Shown piece by piece: positions 33,195 through 40,899 of a stretch of DNA of 46,808 bases (positions are counted from its first letter, which is position 1; the number at the start of each line of letters is the position of its first letter). The stretch is from Treponema sp. GTDB taxonomy: Bacteria > Spirochaetota > Spirochaetia > Treponematales > Treponemataceae. The notes under the pieces were generated by a model that was not told the origin of the DNA, made no database searches, and saw only the letters and a list, made by a program, of their open reading frames with translations. Both the position numbers and the translations under genes were made by a program. The stretch is from the NCBI GenBank assembly GCA_017962965.1, contig JAGCUI010000005.1:1-46808 (forward strand), given 5' to 3'.

Positions 33195-33203
33195 AGTATT
33201 ACT

Positions 33204-33209
33204 ATTGTA
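33204..33209 (-). promoter_or_regulatory. -10 element of the carbohydrate operon
   Basis: TACAAT on the minus strand (33209-33204) ends 9 nt before the ATG at 33194. The space from the upstream terminator is only about 40 nt, so a promoter must lie here. There is no consensus -35 and no ribosome-binding site; a near-leaderless mRNA would follow if this -10 is used. Confidence 0.4.
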
Positions 33210-33233
33210 TCACAGAGCAAAAAAAATACCATA

Positions 33234-33291
33234 AAAAAAGCACAAAATATTAAGCTTTTTTTGCATTTTTACTTAATATTCTGTGCTTTTT
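33234..33291 (-). terminator. Strong bidirectional terminator upstream of the carbohydrate operon
   Basis: A long stem, about 20 bp with small mismatches, joins the left arm 33234-33254 (AAAAGCAC...ATTAAG) and the right arm 33272-33291 (CTTAATATT...GTGCTTTT). A T-rich 17-nt loop separates them, and A and T tracts flank the stem. It ends the PspC operon. Confidence 0.85.
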
Positions 33292-33350
33292 ATTGTAAAA
33301 TTTAGTTAATTTTAGTACTTAAATTAAGTATCTATTAACCTAAATTAAGT

Positions 33351-33668
33351 TTACTCTTTATTAAAATAGCTGTTGAATTCTTCTTCCGAACGGCCGCTTT
33401 CTCCCTTGGAACCAGAGCCTCTTGAAGAAGATTTCTTTTCGTCCCCGTTCATGTTTGCACTCTTAAGATTTGAAATATCTTCGTCGGTTACATCAGCAGG
33501 AGGCATAACAAGAACAGCAATGATGTATGCTAAAACACCAACACCCCAGATGAAAGTTCCGATAATCCATGCAAGACGAATGATTGTAGGATCTACTTTG
33601 AAATAGTTTGCAATACCACCGCAAACTCCGGCAATTACTCTATTGTTTGATCTCTGTAATTTTCTCAT
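33351..33668 (-). CDS. PspC-domain membrane protein
   Basis: A 105-residue protein. Residues 1-60 form a PspC domain: LQRSNNRVIAGVCGGIANYF, then DPTIIRLAWIIGTFIWGVGVLAYIIAVLVMP with two closely spaced hydrophobic stretches. The remaining 45 residues are hydrophilic and rich in Ser, Gly and Glu, probably disordered. PspC domains sense or answer envelope stress. It is the third gene of the PadR operon, 16 nt after the HAAS/adhesin gene, and is followed by a strong terminator. Confidence 0.9.
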   Translation of the reverse strand: MRKLQRSNNRVIAGVCGGIANYFKVDPTIIRLAWIIGTFIWGVGVLAYIIAVLVMPPADVTDEDISNLKSANMNGDEKKSSSRGSGSKGESGRSEEEFNSYFNKE

Positions 33669-33684
33669 TTTCTTTCCCTTCCTT

Positions 33685-34602
33685 TTAGTTAGTTTTAATA
33701 TGTACTACACCCATTCCTGTATTTACAGAAAAGTGATTTGGCTTTGCACTTGAGTTTGAAAATCCACCGGCACCGGTTTTTTCCATGTCGTTGAATTTGA
33801 ATGTTCCAAGACCTACCTTAGCATCGTAAGAACAAAGCTCCGGATCCTGTGTAAGGTTAAGCTTGATGTTTCCCATAGCACAGTCGATGTTTGTCTTTCC
33901 TTCCAGTGTTCCTGCAAAAGTAAGGTTACCCATTCCGCAGCGGAGGAACATATCTTTTCCTGCCATTCTGTCTATAGAAAGATTTCCGGCAGAAACTTCA
34001 AGTCTTCCTCTTTCGCATGACATATGGATGTTCTTTGTTGTAAAGTTACCGGCTCCCATAGAAAGCTTGAGGTAGCCTACAGAAAAACCGTCTGGCACTG
34101 TGATAAGCACGCGTGGAACAATTCTCTGTCTTTTACCGTGTTCCCAGAAATTAAAGAGGTTTAATTTTCTTACGTTTCTGCAGTACAAAGTTCCGTTATC
34201 ATCAATACGGCATTCAAAGTTTTCTGCATTAAAACCACGACATTCAACAGTTACCTTGCTTCCAGGAATCATTACAACTTCTGAAATACCGAATCCAAAA
34301 TCAATGTTCTTTACTTTTTTTGGATCAAAGCTGAAGAATATTGAATCAGACTCGCTGTAAGAACCTGCACTTTCCTCTTCCTGCTTTTCTTCTTTTTTTG
34401 CTGAAGCTACAGGAACGTTTGCAAATTTGTCGATAATCTGCTTTGCAACTTCTTCAGGACTACCAAGTTCTTCCATTACCTTTTTGTCGTCCCCAGCATC
34501 ATCAAAGTAATCTGAATAATACTGAAGGGCTTCATTCTGTTCATCAATCGTTAAAGACTGAATGTTATTTTTAATTGCTTTTAAGTACTGTAATCTTGTC
34601 AT
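33685..34602 (-). CDS. HAAS (DUF1700) and DUF4097-like protein
   Basis: A 305-residue protein. Residues 1-70 form a HAAS/DUF1700 helical domain (MTRLQYLKAIKNNI, YYSDYFDDAGDDKKVMEELGSPEEVAKQI). A charged linker leads to a C-terminal repeat-rich beta domain (about 95-305: LKLSMGAGNFTTKNIHMS, LRCGMGNLTFAGTLEGKTNI, DCAMGNIKLNLTQ) like DUF4097 putative adhesins, a beta-helix-like fold. No membrane segment is seen between them, unlike many relatives. HAAS proteins commonly sit beside PadR regulators. It overlaps the PadR gene by 4 nt (ATGA). It may sense envelope damage; this is inference. Confidence 0.85.
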   Translation of the reverse strand: MTRLQYLKAIKNNIQSLTIDEQNEALQYYSDYFDDAGDDKKVMEELGSPEEVAKQIIDKFANVPVASAKKEEKQEEESAGSYSESDSIFFSFDPKKVKNIDFGFGISEVVMIPGSKVTVECRGFNAENFECRIDDNGTLYCRNVRKLNLFNFWEHGKRQRIVPRVLITVPDGFSVGYLKLSMGAGNFTTKNIHMSCERGRLEVSAGNLSIDRMAGKDMFLRCGMGNLTFAGTLEGKTNIDCAMGNIKLNLTQDPELCSYDAKVGLGTFKFNDMEKTGAGGFSNSSAKPNHFSVNTGMGVVHIKTN

Positions 34603-34913
34603 TTTTCATCTCCTAAAAGAATTGAATCAACCCCTTTTTTATAACTAATCCATTCAGAGCGGTATTTATCCAGAAGAATCATACCATTAGAAGTTATTTT
34701 ATAATACCTTCTGTTTCTGCCCTGAAACTCCATGTCGTATGTTTCCAGGTAACCATCTTTCTGCAGCCTGCGCAAAACCGGGTAAAGAGTACTTTCGGAA
34801 ACATCCATAACCGTACGAACATCCTGCGTAATCTTATAACCATATGTTCCTTCATTCGAAACGACAGAAAGAACAATGGCATCAAGTAAAGCAGAGCCTG
34901 TCGTAAAAACCAG
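34599..34913 (-). CDS. PadR-family transcriptional regulator, probable CTG start
   Basis: A PadR winged-helix repressor of 104 residues if started at CTG 34913. Typical PadR features: GSALLDAIVLSVVSNEGTYGY, ESTLYPVLRRLQKDGYLE (recognition and wing) and RRYYKITSNG. Start choice: AAGGAG lies 8 nt before the CTG, and the resulting start (Met-Val-Phe-Thr-Thr-Gly) matches the usual PadR beginning. Two GTG codons upstream (from 34922) are 0-2 nt from the ribosome-binding site, too close. It controls an operon with the HAAS/adhesin and PspC genes. A 22-bp palindrome overlaps its promoter, so self-repression is likely. Confidence 0.88.
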   Translation of the reverse strand: MVFTTGSALLDAIVLSVVSNEGTYGYKITQDVRTVMDVSESTLYPVLRRLQKDGYLETYDMEFQGRNRRYYKITSNGMILLDKYRSEWISYKKGVDSILLGDEK

Positions 34914-34947
34914 TGGCACCACTCCTTGTTTATAATATTGTTTACTA

Positions 34948-34980
34948 TTATATATTATATAATATATAAAATATTGTCAA
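34948..34980 (-). promoter_or_regulatory. PadR operon promoter overlapping a 22-bp palindrome
   Basis: TTGACA (34980-34975) is a consensus -35. Possible -10 hexamers are TATAAT (15-bp spacer) or TAATAT (17-bp spacer). A perfect AT-only 22-bp palindrome (34948-34969) covers the -10. This is the expected place for PadR self-repression. Confidence 0.7.
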
Positions 34981-35090
34981 TAATAATATTATTTTTTTTA
35001 CAAAAATTCACATTTTTTTTGCAAAATATGTTAAAATCTACTATAAAATATTACTTTTTATGAAAATTTTATAAAAAAAGGTGCTTTAAA

Positions 35091-35783
35091 ATGCTTATAA
35101 TCGACTGGATTTTGTTGGGATCCCTTATTGCCGCAGTTCTTTTGTACGTTCTGGCAAACCTCAAAAACATTAAATATTTGGACGGAATCACTGCCCTCTT
35201 TTTTATTCCGCTTTCATGCTTTTTTATAATCAGACTTTTAAATAATTATCTTCCGGACTCAAACCACATTATTTTTATAAGCTGCTTTGCAATCACTTTT
35301 ATTTCTCTGCGCGAATTCTTTATCTGGTTTAATTTCCACAGGCTCATGAAGTATGCTTCGCAGGGATTATATTTATTGAATTTGATTTCGTGGATTCAGC
35401 TTTATAAAACAACCTTTTATATTTACAGACCAAGTGCCATCTGGACATTAATCATAATTGTACTCTTTGCGGCTCTGTTCGGATTTTTATGCATTATGAT
35501 GGGAAAAGATAAGCTCAAATATGCACTCACAAGTATTGTTCCGTTTATTCTCATAGGATATTTAAACTACAGTGCAGTTATAAGTCATATCAATCTTCAT
35601 GATTTTTCTACAGTTGTTTTACTTGCGGGAACTTTGCTTTTAGCTGCCGACTTTGTTTTCTATTCGATTCAAACAACCAAGCCAATAGAAATGAACCGAA
35701 AGCTGGAACACGCATTGAGAATCGGTTTGATTACACTTGCGCAGTTCTTTATTACAGCTTCCGGTCTTTTTATGATTAAGTAA
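35091..35783 (+). CDS. YhhN-like (TMEM86) membrane protein
   Basis: A 230-residue protein with about seven to eight membrane segments and little outside the membrane. The C-terminal part (TVVLLAGTLLLAADFVFYSIQ, then LRIGLITLAQFFITASG) resembles the YhhN family, in which a late Asp-bearing segment is followed by a segment ending in an AQ motif. Eukaryotic TMEM86B is a lysoplasmalogenase; the bacterial function is little known. AGGTG lies 7 nt before the ATG, with a TATAAA element upstream. It is divergent from the PadR operon and may share its regulatory region. Family call tentative. Confidence 0.6.
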   Translation: MLIIDWILLGSLIAAVLLYVLANLKNIKYLDGITALFFIPLSCFFIIRLLNNYLPDSNHIIFISCFAITFISLREFFIWFNFHRLMKYASQGLYLLNLISWIQLYKTTFYIYRPSAIWTLIIIVLFAALFGFLCIMMGKDKLKYALTSIVPFILIGYLNYSAVISHINLHDFSTVVLLAGTLLLAADFVFYSIQTTKPIEMNRKLEHALRIGLITLAQFFITASGLFMIK

Positions 35784-35789
35784 TTTTTT

Positions 35790-36572
35790 TTAGTTATAAA
35801 GGTCGTCCCAGCCGTAGAGATTTCCTTTAGAAAGCTTTCCTGATTTAAGTGCAGAAGAAAGGCGTTCAAGACAATTAACTGCACCAACAGCAAAACCTTC
35901 GCGGCTTCTTGCAGTGTGAGTAAGCTCGATTGTATCTGCAGTTCCGTCAAAGAAAACCTTGTGGGTTCCAGGAACATTTCCAACACGAGTAGAACTTACA
36001 TGAAGCTGGTTTGCAACAGGGCGTTCATGGAATGCATCAAAAACTAAATCAGTTTTATTTTTATATCCTGCCTGAACACGGCGAGCAATTTCCAAAGCAG
36101 TTCCACTTGGGCTGTCTGCCTTCTGATTGTGATGCATTTCCCAGGTAGCAACGTCGTAATCAGCAAAGTCTGCCATAATTTTAGAAGCTTCTTCTACGAT
36201 TTTATAAAACATATTTACGCCGATAGAAAAGTTTCCTGCAGTCATGATTGTACCGCCAACTTCCGCAGCGTATTTTGCAATTTCTTCATGTTTATCATTC
36301 CAGCCGGTAGTTCCAACAATGAGTGGAAGACCAAGTGGAAGCAAAGCCTTAATGTTCTGAATAACAACAGAAGGATGAGAGAATTCTATAATGCCTTCAG
36401 CTCCGCTTGATTTTACGGCACGAGTTAAAGCTTCTGTATCGCCCGAAGCAATTTTGACTTTTGCATCTTCACTAACAGTATCAATAGTAACGCAAACTTC
36501 ATGACCTGCACGTTTTGCGCACTGCTCTACCATGTGACCCATTTTTCCATAACCAACCAAAGCAATCTTCAT
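35790..36572 (-). CDS. dapB: 4-hydroxy-tetrahydrodipicolinate reductase
   Basis: A 260-residue cytoplasmic enzyme of lysine and diaminopimelate synthesis that reduces HTPA with NAD(P)H. The nucleotide-binding motif is GYGKMG (residues 7-12). The active-site segment EMHHNQKADSPSGTA (about 143-157) carries the two His and the Lys. LIVGTTGW and TAGNFSIGVN are also typical. The length matches the bacterial family. AGGAGG lies 6 nt before the ATG. It lies 43 nt after lysC, giving a two-gene lysine/DAP operon, and stops 6 nt from the convergent YhhN-like gene. Confidence 0.96.
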   Translation of the reverse strand: MKIALVGYGKMGHMVEQCAKRAGHEVCVTIDTVSEDAKVKIASGDTEALTRAVKSSGAEGIIEFSHPSVVIQNIKALLPLGLPLIVGTTGWNDKHEEIAKYAAEVGGTIMTAGNFSIGVNMFYKIVEEASKIMADFADYDVATWEMHHNQKADSPSGTALEIARRVQAGYKNKTDLVFDAFHERPVANQLHVSSTRVGNVPGTHKVFFDGTADTIELTHTARSREGFAVGAVNCLERLSSALKSGKLSKGNLYGWDDLYN

Positions 36573-36615
36573 AAGAACCTCCTTTATTTCACGTCGTTAC
36601 GAACGCTTTTTAATT

Positions 36616-37941
36616 TTAATCAAAATAAGCCTGGTGCAGAATCTGAACAGTTTTATCAGCCTGATCATCATCTACAATCATACTGATGTTTACCTTGCTT
36701 GCACCCTGCGAAATCATCTGAACATTAATTCCTTCATCTGCCAAAGCTTCAAATCCGCTTGCTAAAATTGCAGAAGAATGAGCGGCGTCACAGATTATTG
36801 TTACAATCGCTTTATTCTGTTTTACGGTTACCTGGCTTGCCTGTTCAAGGTCTTTAATAAGGCCAGATAAATCAGCTTTTGTATTAACTGTAAGGGAAAC
36901 AGAAACTTCTGATGTAGCAATTACGTCGATTGAAATATTCCATTTTAAGAAATTATTAAAGACATGAGCTAAAAATCCTGCAGCACCGAGCATGCGCGAA
37001 GAAAGAATATCGATTAAAGTGATGTGCTTAACAGTTGTGATTGCGCAAACAGGCGGAACCTTTCCCGAATGATTTTCTACGATTAAAGTTCCAGGACTCT
37101 GAATGTTGTAAGAATTTTTTACACGAACTGGAGTACCGGTTTTACGAACAGGAAGCATTGAACGAGGATGAAGAACCTGAGAGCCGAACATTGCAAGCTC
37201 CTGTGCTTCTTCGTATGTAACTTCCGGAACAGGCTTTGCTTCTTTAACAACACGTGGATCTGTAGTTAAGATTCCGTCAACGTCCTTCCATGTCTGAACT
37301 TCTTCGGCACGCATAGCAGCACCAATCATAGTTGCAGTAAGGTCAGAACCACCACGGCCCAAGGTTGTAATATTTCCTTTAACGTCCTTTGCAATAAAGC
37401 CTGTAACGATTGGAATATGATTATCTTTTCCGTCCTTGTAAGCATTAAGGCATGCAGGAATATTTTCCCACACTTCATCCAAAAGCTCAGCAGACATAAA
37501 ATTAGAATCTGATTTAATACCGATGTCCCACGCATCATAGAACTTTGCAGGAATACCCTGAGATTCAAGATAAGCTGCCATCATGCGAACAGACATTCGT
37601 TCACCAAAAGAAACAAGATAGTCCCGGGAACGTTTACTGATTTCCTTGAGCATGGAAATACCGGTTAAAAGCTGTTTAAGTTCAGATAAGAGAGCCTGAA
37701 TTGTTTCGATATTAATTCCAAGTTCGCTCGCAGTATCTTCATGAAGCTTTGCAACTCTGGCAACATCAACCACACCTTCCACAGCCTTATCAGCCGCTTC
37801 CAAAAGATGATCAGTTGTATCACCCATTGCCGACAAAACAACAGTCGGTCTTTTTTCCTGATATGCCTTGATTATAGATGCAACATGCTTGATTCTTTCT
37901 GCATTCGCAACAGAAGAACCCCCGAATTTCATTACTATCAT
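36616..37941 (-). CDS. lysC: Aspartate kinase
   Basis: A 441-residue enzyme that phosphorylates aspartate, the first step to lysine, threonine, methionine and diaminopimelate. The kinase part has MKFGGSSV at the start, SFGERMSV, and GRGGSDLTATMIGAAM. Two ACT domains follow (about 305-441, HITLIDILSSRMLGAAGFLA, INVQMISQGASKVNISMIV), which bind feedback inhibitors. It has no homoserine dehydrogenase part, so it is monofunctional. AAGGAA precedes the ATG, with a TATAAT -10 (37967-37962) upstream. It is first in an operon with dapB. Which end product inhibits it cannot be told. Confidence 0.95.
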   Translation of the reverse strand: MIVMKFGGSSVANAERIKHVASIIKAYQEKRPTVVLSAMGDTTDHLLEAADKAVEGVVDVARVAKLHEDTASELGINIETIQALLSELKQLLTGISMLKEISKRSRDYLVSFGERMSVRMMAAYLESQGIPAKFYDAWDIGIKSDSNFMSAELLDEVWENIPACLNAYKDGKDNHIPIVTGFIAKDVKGNITTLGRGGSDLTATMIGAAMRAEEVQTWKDVDGILTTDPRVVKEAKPVPEVTYEEAQELAMFGSQVLHPRSMLPVRKTGTPVRVKNSYNIQSPGTLIVENHSGKVPPVCAITTVKHITLIDILSSRMLGAAGFLAHVFNNFLKWNISIDVIATSEVSVSLTVNTKADLSGLIKDLEQASQVTVKQNKAIVTIICDAAHSSAILASGFEALADEGINVQMISQGASKVNISMIVDDDQADKTVQILHQAYFD

Positions 37942-38001
37942 ATTTATTTCCTTTTTAGATGATTATAATGATTTACGGAGGTATAGGGAAGATATGGGGA
38001 A

Positions 38002-39399
38002 TTATAAAATTTCCCAGTAACCTGTTTTATTGGAACCGATTCGTTTTATTTTTTTCTGATCTTCAAGCTCTTTATAGGCTCTTGTAACAGTCGCTCTTGA
38101 AAGACCTGTGTTCTTAGAAACTTCTTCTTTTGTCTGCTTTGGATTTTGTTTAAGAGCTTCATAAACCAATTCCGGCGCAGAAGCTTTTTGATTAACCGAT
38201 GGAGAATCTTTTTTGCAGGCAGAGATTATTTTTTTTGTTTCGTCTATCCTTTGGCAAAGCTTTTTAACAAGGGCAGTTTTCTTTTCGTTTGAAAGACGCT
38301 TAAGTGGTTTTAAAAAATCAGAATACCATTTATCTATTCCATCAAGTAGATCCAGGTTAACAAGATGAGCAATTTTAGAAAAAGGAAGATTTTTTATTTG
38401 TTCTGTCTGAGTTTCATAAAAAGGTTTTGCCGGAATCTGATTTGATGAAATCATTGCCATTTCAAAATCAAGATAATTCATAAACATTGATTTTCCAGTA
38501 TCATAAACCGGAGCAACGCCCTTCCATAAAAGAGTATTTGAATCACGGATAAAACTGATGTTATAGGAATGTCGGTCTATGTTTGCAACAATGTAATCAA
38601 CTAAAATTATTTTTAAAAGATCAACCTCTGCATTCGGAATGTTCATCTGTTCACAGCGAGTAATAAGCTGATTGTAATCATAAAACTTTCCTTGAGTTAA
38701 ATGCAAATCCTGGTACACCGCATCCATTGGAACAAGTTCAGTTGATTCATCAATCATATCGGGGCAGGAACAAAAATATTTATCATCACGAATTGTGAGC
38801 GTATATGGCACATAAGGTATTTTGAGGCGTTTACAAATTTCACTGGCAAGCACTTCATTCAAAGGCTCCTGCTGCTCGGTTCCGGTTCCGGCTTTTTCAA
38901 GATAATTAATCCCGTTTTGTTTATACCATCTTTTTGAAAGCTCACCGTTTGTTGTATTGTCGGGATTATTTGAGCTTGAGTTTTTATTCAGACTTTTGGA
39001 ATTACTTACAAGGCGCAGCCCGATTTCTGTGTCGTAATCATTTTTAAAGAAATTGATATCTTCCCAAAAAAGCTTGTCTTTCAATTCAAGAGGACAAATC
39101 CAGTATTGATCTGAAAGACTTAAAAAAAAGCTTTTCTTTGCAAGTTCATAATTTGAATCAATCTCCAGCTCTTTAAGTGCTTCTTTAAAATAAGGACGGG
39201 TTGAAGGAATAAGACGATTATCAAGAAACTGTTCCAGTTTTTCGTTAAGGGCATAAAGATTTTCGTCACCAGGTTTTCCATTCAAAAAAAGTGCAACAGG
39301 CAGATGTTCTTTATTATATATTTTCTGAACTTCGATATATCCCTTATTTTCTGAATATTTGAGAATAGGTATGTTTTTTTTATACAAAACGTATTCCAT
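38002..39399 (-). CDS. HipA-like Ser/Thr kinase fused to a C-terminal HTH
   Basis: A 465-residue protein. The HipA-like kinase core has NIDRHSYN (catalytic Asp D275) and APVYDTGKSMF (metal-binding Asp D300), where E. coli HipA has D309 and D332. The N-terminus resembles the HipA N-subdomain. About 405-465 is a winged helix-turn-helix (EEVSKNTGLSRATVTRAYKEL, then a wing). In HipBA systems the DNA-binding antitoxin HipB is a separate protein; no hipB is seen here, so the fused domain may replace it. HipA kinases phosphorylate tRNA synthetases and cause dormancy. Four repeats lie in and upstream of its promoter. AGAGGA precedes the ATG. Confidence 0.85.
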   Translation of the reverse strand: MEYVLYKKNIPILKYSENKGYIEVQKIYNKEHLPVALFLNGKPGDENLYALNEKLEQFLDNRLIPSTRPYFKEALKELEIDSNYELAKKSFFLSLSDQYWICPLELKDKLFWEDINFFKNDYDTEIGLRLVSNSKSLNKNSSSNNPDNTTNGELSKRWYKQNGINYLEKAGTGTEQQEPLNEVLASEICKRLKIPYVPYTLTIRDDKYFCSCPDMIDESTELVPMDAVYQDLHLTQGKFYDYNQLITRCEQMNIPNAEVDLLKIILVDYIVANIDRHSYNISFIRDSNTLLWKGVAPVYDTGKSMFMNYLDFEMAMISSNQIPAKPFYETQTEQIKNLPFSKIAHLVNLDLLDGIDKWYSDFLKPLKRLSNEKKTALVKKLCQRIDETKKIISACKKDSPSVNQKASAPELVYEALKQNPKQTKEEVSKNTGLSRATVTRAYKELEDQKKIKRIGSNKTGYWEIL

Positions 39400-39417
39400 A
39401 CAGGTCCTCTGATAATT

Positions 39418-39523
39418 TTATCGGCTCATTAATATATAAATAATATAATTTATCGGCTCAAATTTCAAGTTTATCGGCTCATTTTTGAGTTTTTGAGGAG
39501 TTTTTTGCAGGTTTATAGGCTCA
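39418..39523 (-). promoter_or_regulatory. Four phased 11-bp repeats upstream of the HipA-HTH gene
   Basis: TTATCGGCTCA occurs at 39418-39428, 39450-39460 and 39471-39481, and as TTATAGGCTCA at 39513-39523, all in one direction (TGAGCCGATAA on the gene strand). The start-to-start distances are 32, 21 and 42 bp, close to 3, 2 and 4 helical turns. The first two flank a TATATT-like -10. The last overlaps the stop codon of the MATE gene. Confidence 0.8.
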
Positions 39524-40882
39524 TTTTGAGGGGGCCGGAGCATTGAGTTTACGGCTGTAATAAATATAAAAACCTAGGTTTACTGAGGCAGTAATAATCC
39601 AGCTTAGAGGATAGCTTACAAAAATTGTGAACGGGGTGTGGAACCTTGGAATGTTGAAAATAAATGCAATCCAGAAAACGCGGAACACACAGCATCCGAG
39701 CATGATTGAAATTACAGGCATGAGGGAATGACCTATACCGCGGATTGAATTACCAGTACAGTGCATAATTCCGCAGATAAAAATCGGGAGGAAGGTAACG
39801 GCCATTCGGCTTAAACCGGCTTGAATTACAAGAGGGTCCTTTGTGTAGATGGAAAGTAACTGTCGTCCAAAAATATAAAAAAGACTTCCTGCAATAAGAC
39901 CTGTAAGAACAGTACAGCAAAGACAAATCCATACCTGCTTTTTAATACGCGTAAACTTTGAAGCACCCATATTTTGAGAGCAGAAGGTTAAAGTTCCGGC
40001 AGTAAATCCGTTCATAAACTGATAAAGAAAATCTTCGAGGCTGCATGCAGCAGTATTTCCGGCAATCATTTCCTTTCCGAATAAATTAATGGAAGACTGA
40101 ATCTGCACGTTGGAAATAGAAAACATAACGCTCTGTAAGCCGGCCGGTAAACCAACCTTTATAATTTCAATCAGGCTTTTATGGTCAAGGGCAAGTTTTC
40201 TAAAATCAAAATGAAAGGCATCGGTTTCGCGGATTAAAAGAATCATTACAAAAATTGCAGCATAGCCTTGGGAAATAATTGTAGCCCACGCAACACCTGC
40301 AACATCAAGCTTGAGGACAATCACAAATAAAAGATTGAGTAAAAGATTTAAAAGCCCGGCACTAAAAAGAATGTATAAAGGACGCTGTGTATCCCCTTTT
40401 GCACGAAGCAGCGCACTTCCAAAATTATAAATCATTGTAAAAACAATGCCCGAAAAATAAATACGAAGATAAAGAGAAGCAAGCGGCATGAGATCTTCCA
40501 CAGTATTCATTCTGATTAAAAGCCATTTAGAAAGAGCAAGCCCAAGCACAGTAATAAAGGCCCCGGAAATCACAGACAGAAAAATTGATGTATGCACAGT
40601 CTTCTGGATATTATCATAATCCTTTGCCCCAAAATGCCTTGCCGCTACAACATTTATACCAACCGAAAGTCCCACAAAAAGATTAATCAAAAGATTTATA
40701 AGCTGAGTACAGGAGCCTACCGCAGCAAAAGACGCAACTCCCGCAAACTGTCCCACAACCGCAACATCCGCCGCATTAAACAAAAGCTGCAGAAAATTCG
40801 AACAGATTACCGGAATCGAAAACTTTAAGAGATTAACAAGGATCGGGCCTCTTGTCATGTCAAGCTGGTTCTTAGTAGTCAT
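39521..40882 (-). CDS. MATE-family efflux transporter
   Basis: A 453-residue multidrug/toxin extrusion transporter with twelve membrane segments. It starts with the typical MATE opening (LDMTRGPILVNLLKFSIPVICSNF, then LFNAADVAVVGQFAG) and repeats the pattern in the second half (LEIIKVG-like LIEIIKVGLPAGLQS, then FMNGFTAGTLTFCSQNMGA). It is driven by Na+ or H+ in known members. Start at MTTKNQLD, with GGGGG upstream; a start 21 nt earlier overlaps that site. It lies 17 nt after the racemase-like gene, so they are cotranscribed. The substrate is not predictable. Confidence 0.92.
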   Translation of the reverse strand: MTTKNQLDMTRGPILVNLLKFSIPVICSNFLQLLFNAADVAVVGQFAGVASFAAVGSCTQLINLLINLFVGLSVGINVVAARHFGAKDYDNIQKTVHTSIFLSVISGAFITVLGLALSKWLLIRMNTVEDLMPLASLYLRIYFSGIVFTMIYNFGSALLRAKGDTQRPLYILFSAGLLNLLLNLLFVIVLKLDVAGVAWATIISQGYAAIFVMILLIRETDAFHFDFRKLALDHKSLIEIIKVGLPAGLQSVMFSISNVQIQSSINLFGKEMIAGNTAACSLEDFLYQFMNGFTAGTLTFCSQNMGASKFTRIKKQVWICLCCTVLTGLIAGSLFYIFGRQLLSIYTKDPLVIQAGLSRMAVTFLPIFICGIMHCTGNSIRGIGHSLMPVISIMLGCCVFRVFWIAFIFNIPRFHTPFTIFVSYPLSWIITASVNLGFYIYYSRKLNAPAPSK

Positions 40883-40899
40883 ATATTTTCCCCCTCTTC

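Noticed and set aside
39418..39523. Regularly spaced repeats that could suggest a CRISPR array
   Set aside because: The unit is only 11 bp, spacings vary (32, 21, 42 bp) and no cas genes are near. They fit operator sites.
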